The notes under the pieces: model-generated | Told to the model about the DNA's origin: nothing | Seen by the model: only the letters and a program-made list of their open reading frames with translations | Databases searched by the model: none | Made by a program: the position numbers and the translations under genes | Assembly: GCA_045651955.1 (NCBI GenBank) | Contig: JAZRTI010000020.1 | Location: 1 to 64,000 of the forward strand | Reading direction: 5' to 3' | DNA: 64,000 bases | Source: SIG402 sp045651955 | Lineage (GTDB): Bacteria > Bacillota > Clostridia > Christensenellales > Borkfalkiaceae | Shown here: in pieces, positions 16,560-24,694 of the stretch | Position numbering within the stretch: the first letter of the stretch is position 1 | Layout: every line of letters begins with the position of its first letter

Positions 16560-17522
16560 ATGAATTTTACCACGGCACTAAAAAATGAAATTCTTGCGCA
16601 AAAGCCCGAAAATTCTTGCTGTGAATATGCGATACTGGCAGGATTTTTACGTTCTTGTGTTTCCGTAATAAAAAACAGCGCAGGGTACGGGTTTGAATTA
16701 CGTGTGGAAAGTGAGGAGATATCTAATTTTTCATCCGAACTTCTTTCTAAACTTTACAGTGTAGAACCCGATTTGTTTGGTTTGCAGGAAGATAGGCTAA
16801 ACGCCTGTGATCGGTACATTTTGCGCTATCACGGAGAACGCGCCTTGCTTTTAATGAAGGAATTAGGCTTGCTTTCCTTTGGCGCCGTTCCCGAACTGTT
16901 GTCCACCATTTCTCCCTATTTAACCGAAAATGAATGTTGCCGCAGGGCGTACTTAAAAGGGGTGTTTTTGGGGGCAGGGTCTGCCACTCTTCCCGAAAAA
17001 ATTACTGCGGATGCTGTGCAAAAAACAGGTACGGGGTATCACCTGCAATTTGTGTTTGGTTCACACGCGTTTGCAAGTGCGTTTTGTGCCTTTTTGGCAG
17101 AATTTGACCTGTTACCCAAATTGATAGAGCGTAAAAACGGCTTTGTTGTATATTTTAAAAGCAGCCAGCAAATCAGTGATCTTCTCGCTTTAATCGGGAC
17201 CAGTAACGGCGTGCTTACTTTGCAGGATCGGTTGGTGGAAAAGTCTTTTCAAAACGACTTAAACCGCCGTGTGAATTGTGAAATGGGGAATATGACCAAA
17301 CAGGTCAACGCGTTTGTTTCACAAAAAATAGCAATTGAGGGGATTGATCAGGTTTTGGGGTTGGAAAGTTTGCCCGAACAGTTGCAACAGGTTTGTTCTG
17401 CCCGTTTGCAGAATCCGGATGTTTCCATGGAAGGTCTTGCCGAAATACTGGGAATTACCAAAAGTTGCTTAAATCACCGTTTAAGAAAAATAATGTCTAT
17501 TTATCGCAGCATTACGCAATAA
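16560..17522 (+). CDS. whiA: WhiA-family DNA-binding protein
   Basis: A 320-residue protein. The N-terminal part is the degenerate LAGLIDADG homing-endonuclease fold (CCEYAILAGFLRSC..., CCRRAYLKGVFLGAGS). The C-terminal helix-turn-helix contains VSMEGLAEILGITKSCLNHRLRKI. WhiA controls division or chromosome segregation in Gram-positives and sporulation in Streptomyces. It is the third gene of murB-PHP-whiA; rapZ and yvcK, usual neighbours, are absent here. Confidence 0.93.
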   Translation: MNFTTALKNEILAQKPENSCCEYAILAGFLRSCVSVIKNSAGYGFELRVESEEISNFSSELLSKLYSVEPDLFGLQEDRLNACDRYILRYHGERALLLMKELGLLSFGAVPELLSTISPYLTENECCRRAYLKGVFLGAGSATLPEKITADAVQKTGTGYHLQFVFGSHAFASAFCAFLAEFDLLPKLIERKNGFVVYFKSSQQISDLLALIGTSNGVLTLQDRLVEKSFQNDLNRRVNCEMGNMTKQVNAFVSQKIAIEGIDQVLGLESLPEQLQQVCSARLQNPDVSMEGLAEILGITKSCLNHRLRKIMSIYRSITQ

Positions 17523-17530
17523 AATGCTAA

Positions 17531-17605
17531 TTTTTCTTAAGAAAAATAAAAAATATTCGTTTTCAGGTTGAAAACAGTTGTGTTTTCCCTAAAAAATGAT
17601 AAAAT
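17531..17605 (+). promoter_or_regulatory. pfkA promoter region with two palindromes
   Basis: A perfect palindrome, TTTTTCTT-AAGAAAAA (17,531-17,546), and an inverted repeat GTTTTCA-GGT-TGAAAAC (17,559-17,575) precede TTGTGT (17,578-17,583). The extended -10 TGA-TAAAAT is at 17,597-17,605. The repeats overlap or abut the promoter and could be operators. GGAGG at 17,634-17,638 serves pfkA. Confidence 0.55.
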
Positions 17606-17647
17606 AATAAAGAGAATAATTTTTTTTGGACATGGAGGGCGTTACAG

Positions 17648-18616
17648 ATGAAAACCATTGGTGTACTTACCAGCGGGGGGGATTGCCCCGGTATGAACGC
17701 ATGCGTTCGCGCCGTTGTTCGCTGTGCAACTACGCATGGCATGAAAGTTTATGGAATCAACCGCGGTTATCAGGGGATGTTGGAGGGTGATATGCAACTT
17801 TTTGACCCCATTGCGGTTTCCGGATTGATGGGCAACGGTGGTACAGTTCTTCATACTGCACGTTGTATAGAATTTAAGAATCCCGAAGGCAGAAAAAAGG
17901 CTGCGGATAAGTTAAGGGAGTTTGGTATTGAAGGTTTAATCGTTTGCGGTGGGGACGGTTCTTTTGCAGGCGCAAAAGCGTTGTGTGAAGAACAAAATAT
18001 TCCTTGTATCGGGATTCCCTGCACCATTGATAACGACTTAAATTATACCGATTTTACTTTGGGTTTTGATACGGCGGTAAATACTGCAATAGACTGCATT
18101 CGTAACGTGGTGGATACCATGACTTCGCACGAACGCGTTTGTATTGTGGAAGTTATGGGCAGAAATTGTGGGGATATTGCACTGTATGCCGGTATTGCCA
18201 GTGGGGCAGATGGGATTATAATTCCCGAAAAACCCTATGATTTGGATCAACTTGCCCAACGCATTAAAAATACCCGTAAAATGGGTAAGGAATCCAACCT
18301 AATCGTTCTTGCGGAAGGTTGTGGTCATGCACACGCATACGTGGTGCAATTTGAACGCTTACTGCCCGAATACAGCATTCGCGGAACGAACTTGGGTTAT
18401 TTACTACGCGGCGGCGATCCTTCTATGTACGACCGTGTATTTGCTTCCCGCGCGGCAATCCGTGCCGTTGAACTGTTAGAACAGGGAGTTGGTAACCGTG
18501 TTGTGGGCGTTAAGAATAGTCAGATTATTGATTTGGATATTTTTGAAGCCTTAAATATGCCGAAAAAAGATAACCGAGAACTGTACTCGGTATTCCATCA
18601 ACTCGTTTTAGGCTAA
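17648..18616 (+). CDS. pfkA: ATP-dependent 6-phosphofructokinase
   Basis: A 322-residue glycolytic enzyme phosphorylating fructose 6-phosphate. It has LTSGGDCPGMNA at residues 8-18 and GGDGS at 101-105, where Gly104 favours ATP over pyrophosphate. TIDND (126-130) carries the catalytic Asp, and MGRNCGDIALYAG is also conserved. Length matches the bacterial tetrameric form. It has its own promoter and terminator. Confidence 0.96.
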   Translation: MKTIGVLTSGGDCPGMNACVRAVVRCATTHGMKVYGINRGYQGMLEGDMQLFDPIAVSGLMGNGGTVLHTARCIEFKNPEGRKKAADKLREFGIEGLIVCGGDGSFAGAKALCEEQNIPCIGIPCTIDNDLNYTDFTLGFDTAVNTAIDCIRNVVDTMTSHERVCIVEVMGRNCGDIALYAGIASGADGIIIPEKPYDLDQLAQRIKNTRKMGKESNLIVLAEGCGHAHAYVVQFERLLPEYSIRGTNLGYLLRGGDPSMYDRVFASRAAIRAVELLEQGVGNRVVGVKNSQIIDLDIFEALNMPKKDNRELYSVFHQLVLG

Positions 18617-18624
18617 ACGTTCGT

Positions 18625-18653
18625 GGACCCAAACCGTGTTTGGGTCCTTTTTT
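18625..18653 (+). terminator. Intrinsic terminator of pfkA
   Basis: GGACCCAAA (18,625-18,633), CCGTG loop, TTTGGGTCC (18,639-18,647), then six T's. Confidence 0.92.
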
Positions 18654-18665
18654 ATAGGTGTTATC

Positions 18666-20072
18666 ATGCAACTGGTTAAAAATGAGGAATATCATGCAAC
18701 CATATCTGCCTTTGGTGCCAACGGTGAAGGTATTGTGAAAACCGAAGGAATTACGGTGTTCGTTCCCTATGCCATGCCCCAAGAAAAGGTGCAGTTTAAG
18801 GTTTTGAAGGTAAAAAAGAACTATGCTTTTGGTAAAGTTACTAAAATATTTACCCCTGCGGAAGACCGTGTACGTGCCAAATGCCCTGTATTTGAAAAAT
18901 GTGGTGGATGCCAATTGCAACACGTAAAATATGCTTCCCAATTAAAATTCAAAACCAAATTAGTGCAGGATTGTTTTCGTAAAATTGCAGGGCTGGAAGT
19001 TCAGGTATCTCCCTGCCACAAAAGCGATCAGGAATGGGAATACCGCAACAAGTTGCAACTTCCCGTCAGTCGTGATGAAAAGGGAACGCACGTAGGCTTT
19101 TTTGCGGAAAACAGCCATCGGATTGTGGATATTTCTGCCTGCCCCATACATCCTTCCTGGGCAAAAGACGTAATTTCCGTGATAAAAAATTATCTTTCTA
19201 CGTGTGATGTTCAGGCGTATAGGGAGGAGGATAACAGTGGTGTTTTGCGCCACGTTGTAGTGCGCGAAGTCTGTGGAAAATTGATGCTTGTTTTTGTTAT
19301 CAATGCAGAAGATTTACCCTATAAAGACGTTTTAATTGAACGTTGTAAAGAAAAATTCCACGATTTCAGTTTGTTTTACAACGTAAATCAAAGGGAAACA
19401 AACGTTATTTGCGGTGAAAAATATGTATGTTTTTATGGCAAGCCTAGAATGGGGGCAGAAGAAATGGGCATCCGGTATGAGGCCGGGCCCGAAACCTTTT
19501 TGCAGGTAAACGGTGCAGTACGCAAAAAAATATATGAAAAAGCAATAAAACTTGCCATTTCGCATCCCGAAACCGTAGTGATTGATGCATACAGCGGTGG
19601 GGGTATGATGACTGCACTTTGTGCTAAAAATGCAAAACATGCCTACGGTATTGAAATTGTGCCGGAGGCGGTGTCTTGCGCAAACACTCTTGCCGAAAAA
19701 AACGGACTGCAAGAAAAAATGACCAATATTTGCGGTGATTGCGAACAAGAACTTGTGCCTTTGGTTAAAAAATTGCGTTTGGCCGGTGAAAAAATTTCTG
19801 TTATTTTAGACCCTCCCAGAAAGGGTTGTTCGGAATCCGTATTGCAAACTTTAATGCAAGCAAAGCCGGATAAAATTGTTTACGTTTCCTGCAATCCGGC
19901 AACCTTGGCGCGCGACGTTGCCATTTTAACCGATCGCTTGGTTAGAATGAATGGGGAACTGCTGAAAAATGACCAACCAAATCCGATATTTGACGTTGTT
20001 TCGGTAGAGCCCTACGATATGTTTCCCCAAACCAAGCACGTGGAAAGTGTCGTTTGTCTGACAAGAAAATGA
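18666..20072 (+). CDS. rlmD: 23S rRNA (uracil-C5)-methyltransferase, RlmD/RumA type
   Basis: A 468-residue SAM-dependent m5U methyltransferase. An N-terminal TRAM domain (~1-60) is followed by Fe-S ligands Cys73, Cys79 and Cys82 in CPVFEKCGGC, with a further Cys downstream. The methyltransferase core has DAYSGGGMM, ILDPPRKGCSE and the catalytic SCNPATLARD. The C-terminus (TKHVESVVCLTRK) lies where mobile elements often insert, and a second version of this terminus occurs at 21,616. Start ATG 18,666 follows the pfkA terminator closely and lacks an obvious ribosome site. RlmCD-type dual specificity is possible. Confidence 0.92.
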   Translation: MQLVKNEEYHATISAFGANGEGIVKTEGITVFVPYAMPQEKVQFKVLKVKKNYAFGKVTKIFTPAEDRVRAKCPVFEKCGGCQLQHVKYASQLKFKTKLVQDCFRKIAGLEVQVSPCHKSDQEWEYRNKLQLPVSRDEKGTHVGFFAENSHRIVDISACPIHPSWAKDVISVIKNYLSTCDVQAYREEDNSGVLRHVVVREVCGKLMLVFVINAEDLPYKDVLIERCKEKFHDFSLFYNVNQRETNVICGEKYVCFYGKPRMGAEEMGIRYEAGPETFLQVNGAVRKKIYEKAIKLAISHPETVVIDAYSGGGMMTALCAKNAKHAYGIEIVPEAVSCANTLAEKNGLQEKMTNICGDCEQELVPLVKKLRLAGEKISVILDPPRKGCSESVLQTLMQAKPDKIVYVSCNPATLARDVAILTDRLVRMNGELLKNDQPNPIFDVVSVEPYDMFPQTKHVESVVCLTRK

Positions 20073-20083
20073 CCGCAAAACCT

Positions 20084-20156
20084 GTAGGGGCTGGCGCCCA
20101 CGACAGCCCGTAATGAGCATTTAAGGGGACGGGACGTCGAAGGCGCCGCCCCCTAC
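20084..20156. repeat. Palindromic intergenic repeat (MITE/REP-like), 73 bp
   Basis: The ends GTAGGGGC (20,084-20,091) and GCCCCCTAC (20,148-20,156) pair with one extra C. Inside them GGCGCC occurs on both sides, and further CGAC...GTCG and CCCG...CGGG pairs make an almost continuous imperfect hairpin. It is GC-rich against AT-rich surroundings and lies 12 bases past the methyltransferase stop. Elements of this look recur between genes in gut Clostridia; other copies were not found in this window. Confidence 0.6.
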
Positions 20157-20283
20157 CAAAAACGGTGTTCAAAAACAAAAAATGCCCCAATTTTGCGTTG
20201 GGACAAATGTGAGTTTTGAGCAAGACTCAAAAGTTCAATTTACAGCAGTACGGTATAACATATCGAAAACATAGGAGAAAAGT

Positions 20284-20640
20284 ATGAGCAATATTATTCA
20301 AGCAATTTACAACATTTATCATTGCCCTATGTCACGTAATCGTGTTCGCTCATGGGACGAGCCTTCCTTTACCATTCAAGCGAGAGGTCGCCATGCCCAC
20401 ATACACCCACAGGCTCCTAAAATGGTATTTATTGAAAAGAATAAACGTGAATTTGTAAAAGGCAAAGAGGACTTGTATCGCAGATTGAGTGTTAGAGAAT
20501 GTGCAAGGATTCAAACATTCCCTGATACCTTTGAATTTGTGTATACAGATGTTGCCGATGCATACAAAATGATTGGTAATGCAGTACCTGTTGAATTAGC
20601 ATTTAGTGTAGCAAAAGAGATAAAAAAATTAGTAAAGTGA
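20284..20640 (+). pseudogene. C-terminal fragment of a DNA (cytosine-5)-methyltransferase
   Basis: 118 codons match only the last part of a Dcm-type enzyme: the target-recognition end (MSRNRVRSWDEPSFTIQARG), SVRECARIQTFPD (motif IX region) and IGNAVPVELA (motif X). The SAM-binding motif I and the catalytic Pro-Cys motif IV are absent. Upstream DNA holds an unrelated palindromic repeat, so the 5' two thirds are missing. It has an AGGAG site (20,273-20,277) and ATG, so a truncated protein may be made. A split two-subunit methyltransferase is the alternative, but no partner is present in the window. It overlaps the region of the next gene's ribosome site. Confidence 0.8.
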
Positions 20641-20657
20641 TTTGCAAAGGAGTAAAA

Positions 20658-21521
20658 ATGAAAGTTTTTATAAGTTGGTCTGGATTATTAAGTCAAAAAA
20701 TTGCCGAATTGTTAAAAAACTGGTTAGAACAATGCATCCAATCAATTGAAGCATTCTATTCTTCGGAAGACATCGAAAAAGGAGATTTGTGGAATGCCAA
20801 AGTTACAAGCGAGTTGCGAGATACAAATTTTGGTATTGTATGTTTAACGAAGGATAACATTAATGCGCCTTGGATTCATTTCGAAGCGGGGGCATTATCT
20901 AAAATGTTAGATTCAAGAGTTGCTACACTTGCAATCAATATACCTTTTTCAGATATAAAAGGTCCTCTAAGCACTTTTCAAGCAACAAAAATTGAAAAGG
21001 ATGACATGTATAAGCTTTTAAAAGCAATAAACAATGCGCAAGATAAGCCATTGACGGAAGAAAAATTAAAAAATACATTTGAAGCTTTTTGGGGTAAATT
21101 TGAAAACGATTTCATGGAGATTATTTCCCAAGAAACAGAAAAAGAAGATAAAAAGTCTACACCAAAAATCAATGTTGCGGAAACGGTAGAGGAAATATTA
21201 CAATTGGTGCGTAGCCAAAATGCAATGATAAATAGTTCAACGAAAATCATTCCACATGAATATTTCGAAGATATGATGCAAAGAGCAATACATAGGAATG
21301 ATACAAATTATATCTTCGACAAGTTATACGATTTCACCAAATATGTTTTGGAAAGATTTAGTGAGCAAGAACCAGAGGAAAATATAGAAGTGGAATTTTT
21401 CAAGCACCAATATTTACAGTTCGTCGAAGACCTCGTATCTGATTATCCAGTATGGAGAAGAAGATTTAGCAATTTACTTTCGGCTAAAAACAAGTTTAGG
21501 CATAAACTGACAGTTGGTTGA
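20658..21521 (+). CDS. TIR-domain protein, candidate NAD-consuming defence effector
   Basis: A 287-residue protein starting MKVFISWSGLLSQKIAELL. The N-terminal ~140 residues form a TIR-type fold. FISWSG begins the first strand, EAFYSSEDIEKGDLW matches the BB-loop area, and PWIHFEAGAL supplies Glu76 at the position of the catalytic acid of TIR NADases. The C-terminal half is helical and acidic with no recognised domain. ATG 20,658 follows AAAGGAG (20,646-20,652). It sits with a broken cytosine methyltransferase in a small island, the usual setting for phage-defence genes. NADase activity is inferred, not shown. Confidence 0.8.
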   Translation: MKVFISWSGLLSQKIAELLKNWLEQCIQSIEAFYSSEDIEKGDLWNAKVTSELRDTNFGIVCLTKDNINAPWIHFEAGALSKMLDSRVATLAINIPFSDIKGPLSTFQATKIEKDDMYKLLKAINNAQDKPLTEEKLKNTFEAFWGKFENDFMEIISQETEKEDKKSTPKINVAETVEEILQLVRSQNAMINSSTKIIPHEYFEDMMQRAIHRNDTNYIFDKLYDFTKYVLERFSEQEPEENIEVEFFKHQYLQFVEDLVSDYPVWRRRFSNLLSAKNKFRHKLTVG

Positions 21522-21549
21522 TTTCTCAATAAAGGAGTTTAATTCTAAG

Positions 21550-21615
21550 AAATATACCTTTTGGCTTTACAACCTCCGTTTTTGACACAAAAATATACCT
21601 TTTGACCTTATGACC
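21550..21615. repeat. Pair of 25-bp direct repeats next to the island's right end
   Basis: Copies at 21,550-21,574 and 21,591-21,615 share 21 of 25 bases (common start AAATATACCTTTTG). The second copy abuts the duplicated methyltransferase terminus at 21,616. Recombinase arm-type binding sites are one possibility. Confidence 0.55.
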
Positions 21616-21663
21616 CACGTGGAAACCGTTGCTTGTTTAACGTGTAAAAACAACAATGCATAG
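21586..21663 (+). pseudogene. Orphan 3' end of an rlmD/rumA-type gene
   Basis: The frame ending at TAG 21,661-21,663 encodes THVETVACLTCKNNNA. It matches the conserved C-terminus of RumA/RlmD proteins (consensus ..HVETV..L.) and parallels TKHVESVVCLTRK of the intact gene at 18,666-20,072. The two share the 10-mer CACGTGGAAA (20,037-20,046 and 21,616-21,625) in the same reading frame. The rest of the gene is absent. This is the expected footprint of an element that inserted in the gene's 3' end and supplied a replacement end. Confidence 0.65.
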
Positions 21664-21729
21664 TGTAAATTATATTTTTTAATCAAAATATTGCTTTTTA
21701 CTATTTCTAAATATGTTACCTGTCCACCA

Positions 21730-21764
21730 TTTGTCCACGCTTTTGAAAGGCGTGGACAAATTTT
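21730..21764. terminator. Hairpin terminator in the spacer before the lipid operon
   Basis: TTTGTCCACGC (21,730-21,740), 9-base loop, GCGTGGACAAA (21,750-21,760), then TTTT; perfect 11-bp stem. The repeated word TGTCCAC also occurs at 21,721-21,727. Confidence 0.8.
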
Positions 21765-21892
21765 ATGCTTTTTAAGCGATTTATTATGACGCGCTTTTTA
21801 GAATGTTTATTTTCATATGCAAAATGTATTGAAGTGCAAGGGGATAAGGAAAGAGTTGGAATAAAAAAGCGAAAAGAATTAAAGAAAAATTA

Positions 21893-21921
21893 TTGATTTT
21901 TTTGTCGAAAAATGTTATAAT
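21893..21921 (+). promoter_or_regulatory. Promoter of the 13-gene lipid operon
   Basis: TTGATT (21,893-21,898), 17-bp spacer, TATAAT (21,916-21,921). It is the only good promoter seen before 35,600 on this strand. Confidence 0.75.
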
Positions 21922-21927
21922 CAATTG

Positions 21928-22112
21928 GGATAATTATAATTAACAATTCTTATGCATCTATTATGAATAGATGTACGGAAAAAACTTGTGTTTTTTTACG
22001 TATTATAACGTGTTTTTCTATTGCTGTTTTTGCAAGAAAATTTACTAAAACATAAAAGAATTTCAAAAGGAAAAATTATACGGATATCAACCAGTGTTTG
22101 GTAGGAGAGGTT
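21928..22112 (+). other. Long 5' leader of the lipid operon with hairpins
   Basis: About 185 bases separate the promoter from the first start codon. CATCTATT-ATG-AATAGATG (21,955-21,973) is a perfect 8-bp hairpin, and ACGT-ATTATA-ACGT lies further on (about 21,997-22,010). The AGGAG ribosome site is at 22,103-22,107. No known riboswitch class was recognised. The leader length suggests post-transcriptional control. Confidence 0.4.
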
Positions 22113-24038
22113 ATGCGGCTAACTAATATTGCGAATTGCAAAACCATTGATGAATATGTAAATCAAAAATCTCAAAAGTTGAAGTCGGGGGAACAATCCT
22201 TTTGTGCGTTGTTTGAACTGATGTTTTCAGAACAAAATAATACTTTTTGGGAAAGCAACGATGGGTACCGAATTATTAAAACCACTTATGGCGAAGTAAA
22301 AAATACAATTTGCAAAAGGGCATATTTCTTGCAGGAGACATTATCGGGGATAGAAAAGGGATCGGTTATTGGTTTACATATGCAAAACAGTTTAAGTTGG
22401 ATAGAAATATTCTGGGCTGTTTTGAAATGTGGATACCGACCTTTATTGCTAAATACCAGAATGGATAAAAACACGTTAGCCGACGTAATAATTAGGGCGG
22501 AAGCAAAAGCGGTGATTTCCGACAGGGAACAGTTTTCCGTTCCTACGTATATGGCAGAGGAAATTGTTTGCGGCAAGCAAGAAAACAACAATACCGCTTT
22601 TGGGGAAGAGATATTGCTGATGACGTCCGGCACTTCCAACGCGGTAAAAATTTGCGTTTATGATGCACCTAATATTATCAATCAAATTTTGAATGCCGAA
22701 CAAATTGTAAAAACAAGCCGTTTAATCAAAAAGCATTATGAAGGCGAATTAAAATTACTAACCTTTTTGCCTTTCTATCATATATTTGGCTTAACTGCTA
22801 TGTATATGTGGTTTGCGTTTTATGCACGAACCTTTGTGGCGTTAAAGGATATGTCCTCGCAATGTATAGTGAATACCATTCGCAGGCATAAAGTAACGCA
22901 TATTTTTGCAGTTCCGCTGTTTTGGAATACGGTTTACGAGCAAGCCATTAAAAAGGTAAAAGAACGGGGAGAAAAAACCTATCAAAAACTGAAAAAAGGA
23001 TTAAAATTATCCGAGATGTTAAGCGGCATCCCTTTCTTGGCAAGGTTTTTCCGCAAAAAGGCTTTTAAGGAAGTTCGGGATAAACTGTTTGGCGAAAGCA
23101 TCTGCTTTATGATAACCGGTGGCGGATGTATCGGGGAACACGTATTAAAATTCTTTAACGGGATTGGCTACCATTTATCCAACGGATACGGAATGTCCGA
23201 AATCGGCATTACTTCGGTTGAACTTTCGGAAGATAGCCGTATTTTGAATTCCGGAACGATAGGAAAACCGATGGCATCCGTACAGTATAAAGTCAATGAT
23301 GGCGGAGAGTTGTTTGTTAAGGGAAATTCCCTGTGCAAATATTATATGGAAAATGACCAAAAGTTTTTTGTGGAAGACGGTTGGTTTAGAACAAAAGATT
23401 TAGCAAGGGAAGTCAAGGGGCGCTATTATTTGATGGGAAGAGAGGACGATTTAATTGTTTCATCTTCGGGCGAAAATATCAACCCCAACTTATACGAGAA
23501 CGCATTTGATTTTAAGCACGTAAAGCAAGTATGTTTGCTGGACGCACGTAAAAACGGACAACCCTATCCCGTAATGCTGGTTTCGGTGGTAAAATATATC
23601 TCCCACGAAACGCGCGAAAAGTTGCTGCAAGAAATTAAAGAAAAACTGAAAACACTGAATTTGTTATCCGAAATTAAGGAAATTGTTTTTGTCGGTGAAG
23701 ATTTTATCAAAGGAAACGAATTCAAACTGAACAGAAAACGCCTGTCAGAAGAATTTAACCAGGGCAGGTTAAATATTTTATCTAACGTGGGGGACTGTGA
23801 AAAAGAATACGTCTTTGATAAGATTGAAAAGCAAGTAGCCCTTTGTTTTGAAAAAGTGTTAGGAAAAACGGTGGATAAAAACGCAGATTTTTTTGTTGAC
23901 CTTGGCGGAAGCAGTTTGGAATATTTTACGTTAGTAACATATATCCAGGAAGAATTTGACTTGATAATTCCGCTGGGTAATGATAAAAAATTATGTTCCA
24001 TCAGTGATTTCAGTACGTTTATCAAAGGCAATATGTAA
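22113..24038 (+). CDS. Fatty acyl-AMP ligase-like enzyme with C-terminal acyl carrier domain
   Basis: A 641-residue two-domain protein. Residues ~1-540 form an ANL adenylating enzyme: LLMTSGTS (A3), FLPFYHIFGLTA, NGYGMSEIGITS (A5) and DGWFRTKDLA with GREDDLIVSSSGENI (A7-A8). The A3 loop lacks the usual second Gly-Lys pair (TSGTSNAVKI), so its nucleotide loop is unusual. Residues ~560-641 form a carrier domain with DLGGSSLEYF, whose Ser601 would take phosphopantetheine. It probably activates a fatty acid as acyl-AMP and loads it in cis. ATG 22,113 is favoured by AGGAG; a TTG five codons earlier exists. First gene of the operon; its stop overlaps the next start (TAATG). Confidence 0.85.
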   Translation: MRLTNIANCKTIDEYVNQKSQKLKSGEQSFCALFELMFSEQNNTFWESNDGYRIIKTTYGEVKNTICKRAYFLQETLSGIEKGSVIGLHMQNSLSWIEIFWAVLKCGYRPLLLNTRMDKNTLADVIIRAEAKAVISDREQFSVPTYMAEEIVCGKQENNNTAFGEEILLMTSGTSNAVKICVYDAPNIINQILNAEQIVKTSRLIKKHYEGELKLLTFLPFYHIFGLTAMYMWFAFYARTFVALKDMSSQCIVNTIRRHKVTHIFAVPLFWNTVYEQAIKKVKERGEKTYQKLKKGLKLSEMLSGIPFLARFFRKKAFKEVRDKLFGESICFMITGGGCIGEHVLKFFNGIGYHLSNGYGMSEIGITSVELSEDSRILNSGTIGKPMASVQYKVNDGGELFVKGNSLCKYYMENDQKFFVEDGWFRTKDLAREVKGRYYLMGREDDLIVSSSGENINPNLYENAFDFKHVKQVCLLDARKNGQPYPVMLVSVVKYISHETREKLLQEIKEKLKTLNLLSEIKEIVFVGEDFIKGNEFKLNRKRLSEEFNQGRLNILSNVGDCEKEYVFDKIEKQVALCFEKVLGKTVDKNADFFVDLGGSSLEYFTLVTYIQEEFDLIIPLGNDKKLCSISDFSTFIKGNM

Positions 24039-24694
24039 TGATTTACTTTTTTAACTGGTTTACAAAAATAACTGCGTGGTTCGTTCAAAAATTATGTTTT
24101 AGAACGAAAGTATATTACGAGAAGAAGGAAGAGCAAGGGCGGCATATCAAAGGTCCGGCAATCATTATTTCCAATCATACGTCCGTTTATGATTACGCAG
24201 TGTTCTTATTTGTGTTTTTCACCCGTACGTTAAGATACCAAATGGCAGAAATTCTGTTTAAGAAAGCCTTGTTACGTAACTTTTTGAAATGCATGGGCGG
24301 AATTTTTGTGGATAGAGATTCCAATGATTTCGGTTTTATGGATAAATCTCAAAAGGTGTTGGAAAAGGGTGGAGTTGTAGGAATATTCCCCGAAGGTAGG
24401 ATTCCGGAACAATCAGAAGATAAACCGTTGGCGTTTAAGCCGGGCGCAATTCAACTGGCATTAACGGCAAACGTGCCCATAATTCCTGCGTATACAAACG
24501 GTTGTTACTTTCAAAAAAAACGTGCCCGTGTAATTATTGGAAAACCCATTTACCTATCCGAACTGTATAACAGTCAGGAAGATTATAAAACCAACATGGA
24601 AAGGATTTCGCAGGAGCTACGAGAAAGAGTGGTCAATCTTGGCAATATCCTAAAAGAGAAGATAGATTATGAAAGAGAAAAGAAAAATAAATAA
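24038..24694 (+). CDS. PlsC-like acyltransferase A
   Basis: A 218-residue 1-acylglycerol-3-phosphate acyltransferase family protein. The catalytic NHTSVYD (His47, Asp52) and FPEGR (117-121) acceptor-phosphate motif are intact. An N-terminal hydrophobic stretch would place it at the membrane face. PlsC enzymes transfer acyl groups from acyl-ACP or acyl-CoA to lyso-phospholipid-type hydroxyls. In this operon the carrier domains are the likely donors. It overlaps the preceding gene by 1 base and the next PlsC-like gene by 26. Confidence 0.9.
   Translation: MIYFFNWFTKITAWFVQKLCFRTKVYYEKKEEQGRHIKGPAIIISNHTSVYDYAVFLFVFFTRTLRYQMAEILFKKALLRNFLKCMGGIFVDRDSNDFGFMDKSQKVLEKGGVVGIFPEGRIPEQSEDKPLAFKPGAIQLALTANVPIIPAYTNGCYFQKKRARVIIGKPIYLSELYNSQEDYKTNMERISQELRERVVNLGNILKEKIDYEREKKNK

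Noticed and set aside
20284..20640. Functional split cytosine methyltransferase subunit
   Set aside because: No companion gene with motifs I-VIII is present in the window, so a truncated remnant is the simpler reading.
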